The notes beneath the pieces were generated by a model. It ran no database searches, was not told where the DNA came from, and was given only the letters and a program-made list of their open reading frames with translations. 64,000 bases of DNA, taken from positions 1 through 64,000 of the forward strand of contig JAAENP010000254.1 in assembly GCA_024224155.1 (NCBI GenBank), given 5' to 3'. Shown one piece after another: positions 39,700 through 49,000 of this stretch. Numbering within the stretch: the first letter of the stretch is position 1; each line of letters opens with the position of its first letter. A program made the translations under genes and the position numbers. This DNA comes from a bacterium (GTDB lineage: Bacteria > Acidobacteriota > Thermoanaerobaculia > Multivoradales > JAHEKO01).

Positions 39700-40164
39700 A
39701 TGACGACTCGCTTGAACGTGTTCCGGATCGTGAGCCAGATCAAGACCGAATTGGACTGCATCCTGGAGCATGAATCAGACCTGCCGGGTGATCTGGGTGA
39801 CGAATCGGGGGTGATTCCACGTGTCGACGTCGCGCAGAACGACTCGAGACTCTGCCTGCTGGTCGAGGTGCCGGGAACGGGCGTCGAGGACCTCGAGGTC
39901 ACAGTCGTGGACAACGTCGTCACGGTGTCGGGAAACAAGAATGCCTTGGGATCTCCCGCCGCGGGGGCCCGCTTCCTGAGAGTCGAGCGGCAGTGGGGAC
40001 GGTTCGAGCGAAGCGTGGAGCTGCCGTCGGCCGTGAATCCGAAGAAAGCCCGCGCCTTCCTCGAGCACGGAGTGCTGCGACTCGAGTTCCCACTTCTACC
40101 GGATCAGCGCAATCAGACCTATCGGCTCGCGATCGAACCCCGAGAGGGAGAGACAGTTGGATAG
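39700..40164 (+). CDS. Small heat-shock protein, Hsp20/alpha-crystallin family
   Basis: A 154-residue ATP-independent holdase. The alpha-crystallin domain spans about residues 38-140, with VIPRVDVAQNDSRLCLLVEV, PGTGVEDLEVTVVDNVVTVS and FERSVELPSAVNPKKARAFL before the GVLRLEFP strand, the usual G-x-L motif. The short N-terminal arm and absent I-x-I tail are variable parts of the family. Its stop lies within the start of lon, so chaperone and protease are probably made together. Confidence 0.92.
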   Translation: MTTRLNVFRIVSQIKTELDCILEHESDLPGDLGDESGVIPRVDVAQNDSRLCLLVEVPGTGVEDLEVTVVDNVVTVSGNKNALGSPAAGARFLRVERQWGRFERSVELPSAVNPKKARAFLEHGVLRLEFPLLPDQRNQTYRLAIEPREGETVG

Positions 40165-42574
40165 CGCTGACCTCGAAACCCAGGAGGAGATCATCGCCCT
40201 CCCGGACCTGCTTCCGGTCCTACCACTCAAAGACACCGTCGTCTTTCCGTACATCATCGTCCCGCTCTCGATCGGCCGCGACAAGAGCGTGCTTGCCGTG
40301 GACGAAGCCCTGACCGCAAACCGGATCGTGATGCTCGCGGCCCAGAAAGACCCGGAGGTCGAGGACCCCCAGCAGGACGACGTCTACGCGCTCGGCACCG
40401 CGGCCGTCATCATGCGAATGCTCAAGCTACCCGACGGTCGGATACGGATCCTGGTTCAAGGTCTCACCCGAGCTCGAATCCAGCACTTCAGCCAGACCGA
40501 GCCGTTCCTCCAGGCGAAGATCGAGCGTCTCGATGACCCGCCTGTCGACGAGCCCAAGCTCGAGGTCGAAGCTCTGATTCGGAGCGTCAAGGACGGTCTC
40601 GATCGGGTCGTTCAACTCGGCAAGGGAGTCTCGCCCGAAGTGGTCGTCATCGCGGCGAACCTGGAGGATCCGGGGCGCCTTGCGGATCTGGTGGCGAGCA
40701 ACCTGGACCTCAAGACCGACGAGGCTCAGCAGATCCTGAGCACCGTCAGTCCAGTGGGCAGGCTCAGGCTGGTCAATGCCTCGCTCGCGCGAGAAGTCCA
40801 GGTCCTGACCATGCAGCAGGAGATATCGACTCAGGCCCGTGGCGAAATGGACAAGAGCCAGCGGGACTATTTCCTTCGCCAACAGCTCAAGGCGATTCGC
40901 GACGAGCTCGGAGAAGGCGACGATCTTGCGGCGGATCTGGAGAACTACCGCAAGCTGGCTGCCGAGAAGGGCCTCTCGGAAGAAGCCAACGAGGAGCTCG
41001 AGACCCAACTCAAGAAACTCGAGCGCGGTCACCCGGAAAGCGCTGAGACTTCCATCGTCAGGAACTTCCTGGATTGGCTGACGTCGCTGCCCTGGAGCAC
41101 GGTCAGCAAAGATATTTTGAACCTGAACCGGGCCCGCCGGATTCTCGACGAAGACCACTACGACCTCGCCGAGGTCAAGGATCGGATTCTCGAATACCTC
41201 GCCGTCCGCAAGTTGAACCCGGAGGTCAAGGGCCCGATCCTGTGCTTCGTCGGCCCACCCGGAGTCGGCAAGACGTCACTGGGCCGGTCGATCGCGCGTG
41301 CCATGGACCGCAAGTTCCTGCGCGTGTCGCTCGGTGGCGTTCGCGACGAAGCCGAGATCCGCGGCCACCGCCGCACCTATGTCGGCGCCCTGCCAGGTCG
41401 GGTCCTTCAGGGATTGCGCCAGGCCGGGACCAGCAATCCAGTCTTCATGCTCGACGAGATCGACAAGCTCGGTACCGACTTTCGCGGCGATCCATCCTCC
41501 GCGCTGCTCGAGGTATTGGATCCGGAGCAGAACTCGACCTTCCGTGACCACTATCTCGGTGTCGCCTACGATCTCAGACGAGTGATGTTCATAACCACCG
41601 CCAATCAGCTGCATCCGATCCAACCGGCTTTCCGAGATCGCATGGAGATCATCCGCCTTTCCGGGTACATCGAAGAGGAGAAGATCGAGATCGCCAAGCG
41701 CCATTTGATCCCGAAGCAGGTCCTGGAGCACGGACTGAGCGGCAAGAATCTGAGCTTCACCGATGCCGGGATCCGCAAGATCATCCGCCACTACACCAAG
41801 GAGGCCGGGCTGCGGAACCTGGAACGCGAGATCGCGAAGATCTGCCGCAAGGTCGCCGTCAAAGCAGCTCGCGGAAAGCTTCGCTTCAGAGTCTCGGTCT
41901 CGGCGAGATCGATCGAGGATTATCTCGGCGCGGCCCGGCACTTCAGCGAGGAGCTTCTCAACCGGGATCGCGTCGGCGTAGCCACGGGACTTGCCTGGAC
42001 GCCGGTCGGAGGAGACCTCCTGTTCATCGAGGTCGTCGCCGTGCCGGGCAAGGGAGGTCTCATGCTCACCGGCCAGCTCGGCAAGGTAATGAAGGAGTCG
42101 GCGCAGGCGGCAATCACCTACGCGCGCTCCTCCAAGCTCCTCAAAGACGCACCCAAGGACTTCTTTGCCAAGAACGATATTCACATTCACGTTCCGGCGG
42201 GCTCGATCCCGAAGGACGGTCCCTCGGCCGGCATCACCATCGCGGCTGCGCTGGTTTCGCTCCTGACCCAAAAGCCGGTTGACCGGCGCGTCGCGATGAC
42301 CGGCGAGATCACGCTCCGCGGCGACGTCCTGCCGATCGGCGGTCTCAAGGAGAAGATCCTGGCAGCGCGCAACGCCGGGGTTCGCACGGTGGTCATTCCC
42401 AAGCTCAACGAACGCGACCTGTCCGAGATCGATAGCGACCTCAAGGCCGGACTCACCTTCCACCTTGTAGACCATTGCGAGGAGGCGGTCGAGATCGCAC
42501 TTACCCGGCCCCAGAAGAGAAGGCGTCGCCGGGCCTCGAAAAGCAGACTGCCTCGAGCCGCCCGTGGCGCGTAG
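40157..42574 (+). CDS. lon: ATP-dependent protease Lon (LonA type)
   Basis: An 805-residue AAA+ serine protease for quality control and regulatory proteolysis. The N-terminal substrate domain begins LPVLPLKDTVVFPYIIVPL. Walker A is GPPGVGKT (366-373). The sensor and arginine-finger regions are normal. The catalytic dyad is S690 in KDGPSAG and K733 in GGLKEK, at the expected spacing of 43. The start is TTG 40157 with GGGAGA upstream, overlapping the hsp20 stop; the preceding frame belongs to hsp20. The C-terminus is a basic tail (RPQKRRRRRASKSR). It overlaps thiL by 11 bp. Confidence 0.97.
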   Translation: MDSADLETQEEIIALPDLLPVLPLKDTVVFPYIIVPLSIGRDKSVLAVDEALTANRIVMLAAQKDPEVEDPQQDDVYALGTAAVIMRMLKLPDGRIRILVQGLTRARIQHFSQTEPFLQAKIERLDDPPVDEPKLEVEALIRSVKDGLDRVVQLGKGVSPEVVVIAANLEDPGRLADLVASNLDLKTDEAQQILSTVSPVGRLRLVNASLAREVQVLTMQQEISTQARGEMDKSQRDYFLRQQLKAIRDELGEGDDLAADLENYRKLAAEKGLSEEANEELETQLKKLERGHPESAETSIVRNFLDWLTSLPWSTVSKDILNLNRARRILDEDHYDLAEVKDRILEYLAVRKLNPEVKGPILCFVGPPGVGKTSLGRSIARAMDRKFLRVSLGGVRDEAEIRGHRRTYVGALPGRVLQGLRQAGTSNPVFMLDEIDKLGTDFRGDPSSALLEVLDPEQNSTFRDHYLGVAYDLRRVMFITTANQLHPIQPAFRDRMEIIRLSGYIEEEKIEIAKRHLIPKQVLEHGLSGKNLSFTDAGIRKIIRHYTKEAGLRNLEREIAKICRKVAVKAARGKLRFRVSVSARSIEDYLGAARHFSEELLNRDRVGVATGLAWTPVGGDLLFIEVVAVPGKGGLMLTGQLGKVMKESAQAAITYARSSKLLKDAPKDFFAKNDIHIHVPAGSIPKDGPSAGITIAAALVSLLTQKPVDRRVAMTGEITLRGDVLPIGGLKEKILAARNAGVRTVVIPKLNERDLSEIDSDLKAGLTFHLVDHCEEAVEIALTRPQKRRRRRASKSRLPRAARGA

Positions 42575-43598
42575 CGGGCCCGGCCGAAAGATATCGGCCA
42601 GCTCTGAAGACGAACTGATCGGCTGGCTTCGCAACGAGCTCGATCGTCGGGGGCTTCCCGACCTGCTCGGCGACGACGTGGCACGACTCACGCTGTCGGG
42701 AGATTGGGCCGTATCGGCCGATCAGCAGCTCGAAGGAACCCATTTTCCCTCCGGTCTGCCGGCGATCCGGATCGGCCGGCGACTCGTGGGGGTCAACCTC
42801 TCCGACCTGGCGGCAGCGGGCGCGGAGCCTCGCTACGCCATCGCTACCCTGGCGGCGCCTCCTGGGTTCGATCACAAGAGCTTTTTTGCCGGCCTGCTCG
42901 ACGCGTGTCAGGAATTCGCGATCGAGCTTGCTGGAGGCGACCTGGCCCGGTCTCCTCGTACCCACGCCACTCTCACCGTTTTCGGTAGGCGACCACCGCG
43001 CGGCCATTTTCCACGCCGCGATCTGGCGCGAGCCGGTGATCTCTTGTGGCTCGGAGGCCCGGTGGGTGACTCCGCTCTCGGCAGGCTTCTCCTAGCCCGT
43101 GGCGCTACCGCAACCGCGCGTACGATTCGCCTGCCCGCCGATCTCGAGCTGCCCGAGGCTCTGCGAGCCGCCGCTCGCTCGTCGATCGGGCGTCACCTCG
43201 CTCCGACCCCGCAGATCGAACTCGGCGGCTGGCTTGCCAAGCGGCCACGGGCGGCGGCAATCGACGTCTCCGACGGAGTGCTGCTCGACCTGGAAAGGTT
43301 GGCGCGCGAAAGCTGCGTTTGCTGCGAGCTGGATGCGACGGCCCTGCCATGGAGTCTTCGGTTTCCAGAGCTTGCCCGAGCCCTCGACCAGAATCCGATG
43401 ACCCTGGCACTCACCGGCGGCGAAGACTACGTCCTGATGTTCGCGCTTCCCGAAAGCGAGCAACCTCCGGCCTCTTTCCGAGCCACGCCGGTCGGTCGGG
43501 TGACAGCCGCAGTCGAGGATCGGCGCGACTCCTTGGTGAAGTTACGCGGGGCCGAGCTCCCGACCGGCCGGTCCAAGGGCTGGGACCACCTGGCCTGA
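42564..43598 (+). CDS. thiL: Thiamine-monophosphate kinase
   Basis: A 344-residue enzyme of the PurM/ThiL fold that phosphorylates thiamine phosphate to the active diphosphate. Family blocks are present: LLGDDVARL, the substrate/metal segment SADQQLEGTHFP, GVNLSDLAAAGAEPRYA, ELAGGDLARSP, AAIDVSDGVLLDL and LTGGEDYVLMFA. Some positions depart from consensus (GDDVA for GDDAA, SADQQLEGTHF for TTDMLVEGVHF), but the acidic metal-binding residues remain. The GTG start overlaps lon by 11 bp. A thermosensing or TPP riboswitch was not found upstream. Confidence 0.9.
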   Translation: MARSGPGRKISASSEDELIGWLRNELDRRGLPDLLGDDVARLTLSGDWAVSADQQLEGTHFPSGLPAIRIGRRLVGVNLSDLAAAGAEPRYAIATLAAPPGFDHKSFFAGLLDACQEFAIELAGGDLARSPRTHATLTVFGRRPPRGHFPRRDLARAGDLLWLGGPVGDSALGRLLLARGATATARTIRLPADLELPEALRAAARSSIGRHLAPTPQIELGGWLAKRPRAAAIDVSDGVLLDLERLARESCVCCELDATALPWSLRFPELARALDQNPMTLALTGGEDYVLMFALPESEQPPASFRATPVGRVTAAVEDRRDSLVKLRGAELPTGRSKGWDHLA

Positions 43599-43621
43599 GC
43601 TTCTCGCCGTTATCGTCGGTG

Positions 43622-44476
43622 TCAATGGCGGGCGCCCCCGCCCCGAGGATCCAGGTAGTCGACCAGACCGTCACCGAGGAAGTTCAATCCCATCACGGTT
43701 ATCAGAATGGCGATTCCCGGAAACAAGGCCAGATGGGGTGCGTCAAGCAGGTGGCCGCGTCCGGCGTTGATCATGGCTCCCCAGGACGACGTCGGCGGCT
43801 GGATGCCCAAACCCAGAAACGAAAGACCTGCCTCGGCGAGAATCGCCGCCGCCATGCCCAGGCTGGCCTGAACGAGCAACATCGGGAGGACGTTGGGCAG
43901 AATGTGCTTGAGGAGAATCGCGCCAGGCCGGGTTCCGGCGGACCGCGCCGCGGTCACGAACTCCTGCTCGCGCACCTGCAGAACCTGAGCCCGGACCAGT
44001 CGTGCATAGCCGACCCATCCGATCACGACCAGCGCCAGCACGACGTGCCGAAGAGCGGGTCCCAGCACCGCCACCAGGGCGATCGCCAGGAGGATTCCGG
44101 GAAAGGCCATGAAAACGTCGGTGACTCGCATCAAGAAAGCGTCGACTCTCCCGCCGAGATACCCCGAGATCGAGCCGATCAGGGTGCCGATCGCACCTGC
44201 CAGTAGAACCACCGTCAAGCCGACGCCGACCGAGATTCTCGCACCGTGGAGCAGTCTGGAAAGAACATCCCGACCGAGCTCATCCAGGCCCAGAGCGTGC
44301 CCTGGGGATGGACCTTCCAGTCGCCGCTCGAGCTGCTGTTCGAATGGGTCATAGGGCGCTAGCACCGGCGCCAACAATGCGGCGCCCATTGCCATCAGCA
44401 CGAAGACGGCGCCGAGCCCGAGACCCCAGGAGCCCCTACGGCGTTCGGGAGTGGATTCGAGTAATGACTCCTTCAA
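43622..44476 (-). CDS. ABC transporter permease, DppC/OppC type
   Basis: A 284-residue inner-membrane permease of the peptide/nickel importer family. The N-terminal helix precedes APYDPFEQQLERRL, and LGLDELGRDVLSRLLHGARIS is the DppC signature. The coupling-loop EAA motif lies in EFVTAARSAGTRPGAILLKHILPN. GLSFLGLGIQPPTSSWGAMI is also typical. The start is TTG 44476, the only usable codon; the ribosome-binding site is weak. Its usual partner dppB is separated from it by an antiparallel gene, so dppC needs either read-through or its own promoter in 44477-44570. No substrate-binding protein or ATPase is encoded nearby. Confidence 0.92.
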   Translation of the reverse strand: MKESLLESTPERRRGSWGLGLGAVFVLMAMGAALLAPVLAPYDPFEQQLERRLEGPSPGHALGLDELGRDVLSRLLHGARISVGVGLTVVLLAGAIGTLIGSISGYLGGRVDAFLMRVTDVFMAFPGILLAIALVAVLGPALRHVVLALVVIGWVGYARLVRAQVLQVREQEFVTAARSAGTRPGAILLKHILPNVLPMLLVQASLGMAAAILAEAGLSFLGLGIQPPTSSWGAMINAGRGHLLDAPHLALFPGIAILITVMGLNFLGDGLVDYLDPRGGGARH

Positions 44477-44570
44477 ACCGCCAGCGACTCTACACCGTCC
44501 TTTTGCGCACCGAAGCCCTCGTCGCGCCGGTCACCGGGAGTTCTTCGGGACCCTGTTAAGCTCCGCGGCG

Positions 44571-45059
44571 ATGACCAAGGCGGCCCACCGGCAAGTTCCG
44601 GACAAGCCGGCGCTCTACCGGGAGCTCGCCGGTCAAATCGAATCGGTCGTTCGGGGTCTCGACGACGACGTCGCAACCATGGCGTCCGCCGCGAGCCTGA
44701 TTCACAGCATGTTGCCGCACACCAGCTGGACCGGGTTCTACCGGGTCGTGGACGACGCGTTGCTGCGGATCGGTCCGTATCAAGGGTCTTTGGGCTGTCT
44801 CGAGATCCCGTTCGGCAGCGGGGTTTGTGGCACCGTTGCCGCCGAACAGCGATCGCTGGTCGTGCCCGACGTCCATGCCTTCCCTGGCCACATCGCCTGT
44901 GACTCCGCCGCTCGCTCCGAGGTCGTCGTTCCGGTTCACAGGAAGGACGGCAGCTTGGCAGCGGTGCTGGACCTCGATTCACACGCACCGGCGGCGTTCG
45001 ACAACGATGATCGGGCCGGCCTCGAGGCGATCGCCGCAATCCTGAGCCGCCAGCTCTGA
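44571..45059 (+). CDS. Free methionine-(R)-sulfoxide reductase (GAF-domain fRMsr)
   Basis: A 162-residue single GAF domain. The three cysteines of the family are all present: C76 (LGCLEIPFG), C86 (SGVCGTVA) and C110 (GHIACDSAARSEVVVP). Their spacing of 10 and 24 equals that of E. coli fRMsr (C84, C94, C118). TGFYRVVDDALLRIGPYQG is also conserved. The enzyme reduces free Met-R-sulfoxide with thioredoxin. ATG 44571 was chosen at the conserved start; the open frame continues upstream without similarity. It stands alone on the plus strand between dppC and dppB. Confidence 0.93.
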   Translation: MTKAAHRQVPDKPALYRELAGQIESVVRGLDDDVATMASAASLIHSMLPHTSWTGFYRVVDDALLRIGPYQGSLGCLEIPFGSGVCGTVAAEQRSLVVPDVHAFPGHIACDSAARSEVVVPVHRKDGSLAAVLDLDSHAPAAFDNDDRAGLEAIAAILSRQL

Positions 45060-45066
45060 AGCAGAC

Positions 45067-45088
45067 CGGGGCTGCCCATCGAGCCCCG
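45067..45088. terminator. Possible bidirectional terminator hairpin
   Basis: CGGGGCT, an 8-base loop and AGCCCCG form a perfect 7-bp GC-rich stem in the 31-bp space between the convergent ends of the fRMsr gene and dppB. There is no T-tract, so it is supported by position and stem only. Confidence 0.45.
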
Positions 45089-45090
45089 CG

Positions 45091-46011
45091 TCACGCGACT
45101 CGGATCCGGGGATCCAGCATCGCGTAGACCACATCGGTGATCAGATTGATCAGAATGTAGGTCAAGGCGATGGCCAGGATGCTCCCCTGCACCAAAGGAT
45201 AGTCGCGCAGGCGAATCGCCTGGATCACCAGCCGGCCCAGGCCGGGCCAGGAGAAGATCGTCTCTGTGATGATCGCTCCGGTGAGAAGAGCACCGAACTG
45301 CAGGCCGACGATCGTGACCACCGGAATCGAGGCGTTCTTGAGAGCATGCCGTCGAAGGACCGGGCCGCGGCCCAGCCCTCTGGCCTGCGCCGCCCTCAAA
45401 TAGGGTTTCTCCAGCTCCTCGGCAACCGAGCTGCGAACCATCCTGGTCAAGAGTCCCGACAGAGCTGTTCCAAGGGTGATCGCCGGAAGTACGAGGCTCA
45501 GCCAACCACCTCTGCCGGATACCGGGAACAGGTCGAACTGAATGGCAAAGAGCAGAATCAGCATCGGCCCGAGCCAGAAGTTGGGCATCGACACACCAAC
45601 CAGCGCCAAAGCCCTCGAAAAGTGGTCGAGAAACCGGTTGCGACGGCTCGCTGCGACCACGCCGAGAGGAATCGAGACCAGAAGCGCGACGACCATGCTC
45701 GCCAGCGTCAGCTCGATCGTGGCCGGATAGTGCCGCGCGAGAATCCGGATCACCGGTTCTCGGAAATGCAGGGACACTCCCAAATCGGCGCGCACGAGAC
45801 CACCCAGGAAGCTCAGGTACTGGGCCGTCAGCGACCGATCCAGCCCCAGGTCGTGACGGAGCTCTTCGACCTGAGACCGCTGCGCGCCCTCTCCAAGCAT
45901 CATCTCCACGGGATCCCCGGGGATCAAGTGAATCAGGGAGAAGACCAGCGTCGCGACGAGAAGGGCGATCGGGATCGTCTGCCCGAGCCGTCGCAGCAAG
46001 AAACCGGTCAC
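45091..46011 (-). CDS. ABC transporter permease, DppB/OppB type
   Basis: A 306-residue permease. The start FLLRRLGQTIPIALLVATLVF, then HLIPGDPVEMMLG and a large periplasmic loop ending DLGVSLHFREPV are standard DppB. The EAA region reads KPYLRAAQARGLGRGPVL, followed by RHALKNASIPVVTIVGLQFG and FSWPGLGRLVIQAI. It pairs with DppC to form the channel of a peptide-type importer. The GTG start overlaps the stop of the sigma-54 activator gene (GTGA), implying coupled translation. The ATPases and binding protein are missing from the window and must be encoded elsewhere. Confidence 0.93.
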   Translation of the reverse strand: MTGFLLRRLGQTIPIALLVATLVFSLIHLIPGDPVEMMLGEGAQRSQVEELRHDLGLDRSLTAQYLSFLGGLVRADLGVSLHFREPVIRILARHYPATIELTLASMVVALLVSIPLGVVAASRRNRFLDHFSRALALVGVSMPNFWLGPMLILLFAIQFDLFPVSGRGGWLSLVLPAITLGTALSGLLTRMVRSSVAEELEKPYLRAAQARGLGRGPVLRRHALKNASIPVVTIVGLQFGALLTGAIITETIFSWPGLGRLVIQAIRLRDYPLVQGSILAIALTYILINLITDVVYAMLDPRIRVA

Positions 46012-49000
46012 GGATCGAGCTCTAGCGTGCGCACCAGGTAGGACAGAAGCTGTCGGTTGATGACAAGGCGACGGGCTGCTTCTGCACGGTTCCCATTTGC
46101 CGATCGAAGCGCGTCTCGGACGAGGCGGCGCCGGTAGTTCAGGACCAGCTCATGGTACCCGATGTCCGGCGTGGTCCCGGCTCGCGCCGGCCGATAGGGC
46201 AAGTCCAGGTGCTCGGGGAGCACCTCGCCGCCGGCCGCGAGAGCCGCGGCGACAGACAAGACGTTCTTGAGCTCTCGCACATTGCCTGGCCAGTCGCAGT
46301 CGAGCAACAGCCTCCGGGCCGCCTCGCTCAGTCCGAGCACTCGACTCACGGGATCTCGGTGCAGGAAGTGCTCGGCGAGAATCAAGACGTCTTCGCCACG
46401 GTCTCGCAGCGGCGGCAGCTCGAGCGCGCCGACCCGCAGCCGGAAGTACAAATCCGCCCGAAAGCTTCCCTCCTCGACCATGCCCTCGAGGTCGCGATGG
46501 GTGGCGGCGACCACCCGAACCTCCACCTTGCGGGGCAAACTCTCGCCCACACGCCGAACCTCCCCCTCCTGCAGAACCCGCAAGAGGAAGCCCTGGGCCC
46601 CCAAAGGCAGATCGCCAATCTCGTCGAGAAAGACCGTGCCGCCCCGAGCCGTCTCGAAGATCCCGGCTCGATCCCGCGCAGCACCTGTGAACGAGCCCTT
46701 GACGTGTCCGAAGAAGTCGGACGCCAGAAGCTCCTCGGCAACGGCGGCACAGTTCAGGACTACGAATGGGCCATCGCTGTGCCGGCTCTTTGCGTGGACC
46801 TCCTTGGCCAGTAGCTCCTTGCCGGTACCGGTTTCTCCGAGAATCATGATCGGCACTTCCGAAGCGGCCAGGAGACCTGCACGCTCCAGCACGTCGAAGA
46901 CGGCGGCAGACTGGCTCACGATCGCAGACTGGCTGCTCGGGGCGCCGGCTCTCTGCGAGTCACCCTCGGCAACCCCCTCCGCCTCGAGCGCCAAGGAGTG
47001 CGGCTCGAGTGACTCGGCCAGGATCGCCAGCAAGGTTTTCTGCACTTCGTCGATAAACGGAGCCTGCAAGACGAGGTCTCCGCGCGCAAGCGACCGGCTG
47101 ATTTCGTTCACGCCTCCCCGGCCTTCGCGAAGGACTTGGTCACCGGTCGGCCTCCGAAACAGCAGCCGCACTTCCGGATACCCCGCATCGACAAAGAGCC
47201 GGTCAAGCTCTTCGGCGGTCGTTCGTCGCCCCGCCAGATAGGCCCCAAGAGCGCGCCAGGCCGTTGCATCCCGTGCATCCAGGCGCTCCGCCAAGGGGCC
47301 AGCACCGGCTTCTCGCAGAGCAACCACGGCACGCCGCAAGATGGCAGGCGGTGAAGTGCCGGGCGCCACCAACTCGACGTCGAAAACAAACCGGCCGGCA
47401 CGGTAGGGCTCTACCTCCTCGAGTGCCCGCCAATCGTCCGCGCTCGGGTCCGTGCCGGTCAGGACCATCGACCACAGCCTGCGCAGCGACCCATCCGGCG
47501 CCGCGGCCAGGGCGGCCTCGCGATCACCCGCCAGCGCCCACAGGGCCGGAACCTCCTCGGGCTCCAACTCTCCCGCCGTTTCCATGCTCGCCGACTCGAG
47601 CTCTGCTGCGGCCTCCTCGGAACGCCCGAGCCAGCCGAGCGCCCGAGCGGCAAGCACGTGCAGTTCCTCGGACCGCCAGGAGATTCCCCGATCGGCGAGC
47701 TCGTCGATCGCTTCGCGCGCTCTGACCAGAGCCGCGTGCGCTCTGCCTCGGACCAGCTCGTAACGAACCCACAGCTCGAGATCGTGGGCGAGGCTGCGCC
47801 AGTTGCGCGCCCGCCGGTCCTCGGCCGTGGCTCTCTCCAGAATATCCAGTACTCCGATGAGCCGGCCAAGTCGCAAGCGGATCTCGGCCAGATTGAACAG
47901 TGCCGAGGTCGTCACCCGCGACCCCTGGACCTCCCTGTGGAGTCTCAGCGTGTGCAGCAGGGCCCTCTCCGCACCGTCCAGATCGCCGGCGAGTGCTCGA
48001 CCCATGGCCAACTCGTTCCACAGCGCTCCCGCCTCGAACGGCGTCAGCCGGCGGCGCGCGATGCGCAACGCCTCGCCGAAGTGGCCTGCGGCCACGACGC
48101 CATCCTTGCGCGCGGTTGCCTCCAGTCCTTTCGCCTTGTGCCACCGCCAGTCGAAGTCCTCTCCGCCACCTACGCCGTTCAGTGCCTTCGCGACTCGATC
48201 GAGTCGGGAGCGCATGGTCTCGAGATCGCCTCGGTCCCAAGCGTTCAAGGCGGCCAGGAGCTCGGCCCGGTTTCGAGCCGCGGCGTCTTGCTCCCGCAAT
48301 CCTTCGGCCAGCCAGCGGTCGGCCTCTTTCGTTGCGCCTCGGTTCTCCAGAACCCGGAGTGCCACAGCCAGGAGCTGCATTCGCTGCCTCGGAGTCAGGT
48401 CGGCGCGGTCGACCGCGCCGAGCTCGCGCTTCGCCGGTCCGAGCTTGCCCAGCCTGTACAAGCACCAGAGCCGCAGGATCCGAGCCGACGGCCGCCGTAG
48501 GCCCTTCAAAGTCTCGAGCGCGTCTTGAAACCGGCCCACGGCGTAGAGTGAGCGCGCGCACTCGACGCGTTCTTCCGTGGTCTCCGGCAGAACCGCCTCC
48601 CAGGCTCTCGCCGCGGCTCGCCAGTGCCCGGCTTCCGCCAGCCGGAGCGGCGAACGGCCTCCGGCATCGGCACGCCAGATCTCTCTCGCATCGGTCCCGG
48701 ACAAGCGTCCGGCGACCTGGGCCAGATCTTGGGCTCCCTTTCTCATGGCTCTCGAGAAATGCCTCGGCCCCAGAACCCGCAGCCGTGAGTTTCCATTTTC
48801 GGTGGCACGAGCGGCCAGGCAGGCTCGAGCGCGTGAGAACTCCTGCTCCCAAAGGAAGGGCGCCTTCTGGAGCAGATCGTCCACCGCCTGGCCCGGAGCG
48901 ATGGCCTTGACGCTCTGCTGCCAGAGAACGAGGAGGCTTCGGGCGACGCGCCGGCCCTGGCCTCGTCCTGCCGGTGCCCCCTCGGTCTGGAAGAGCTCGC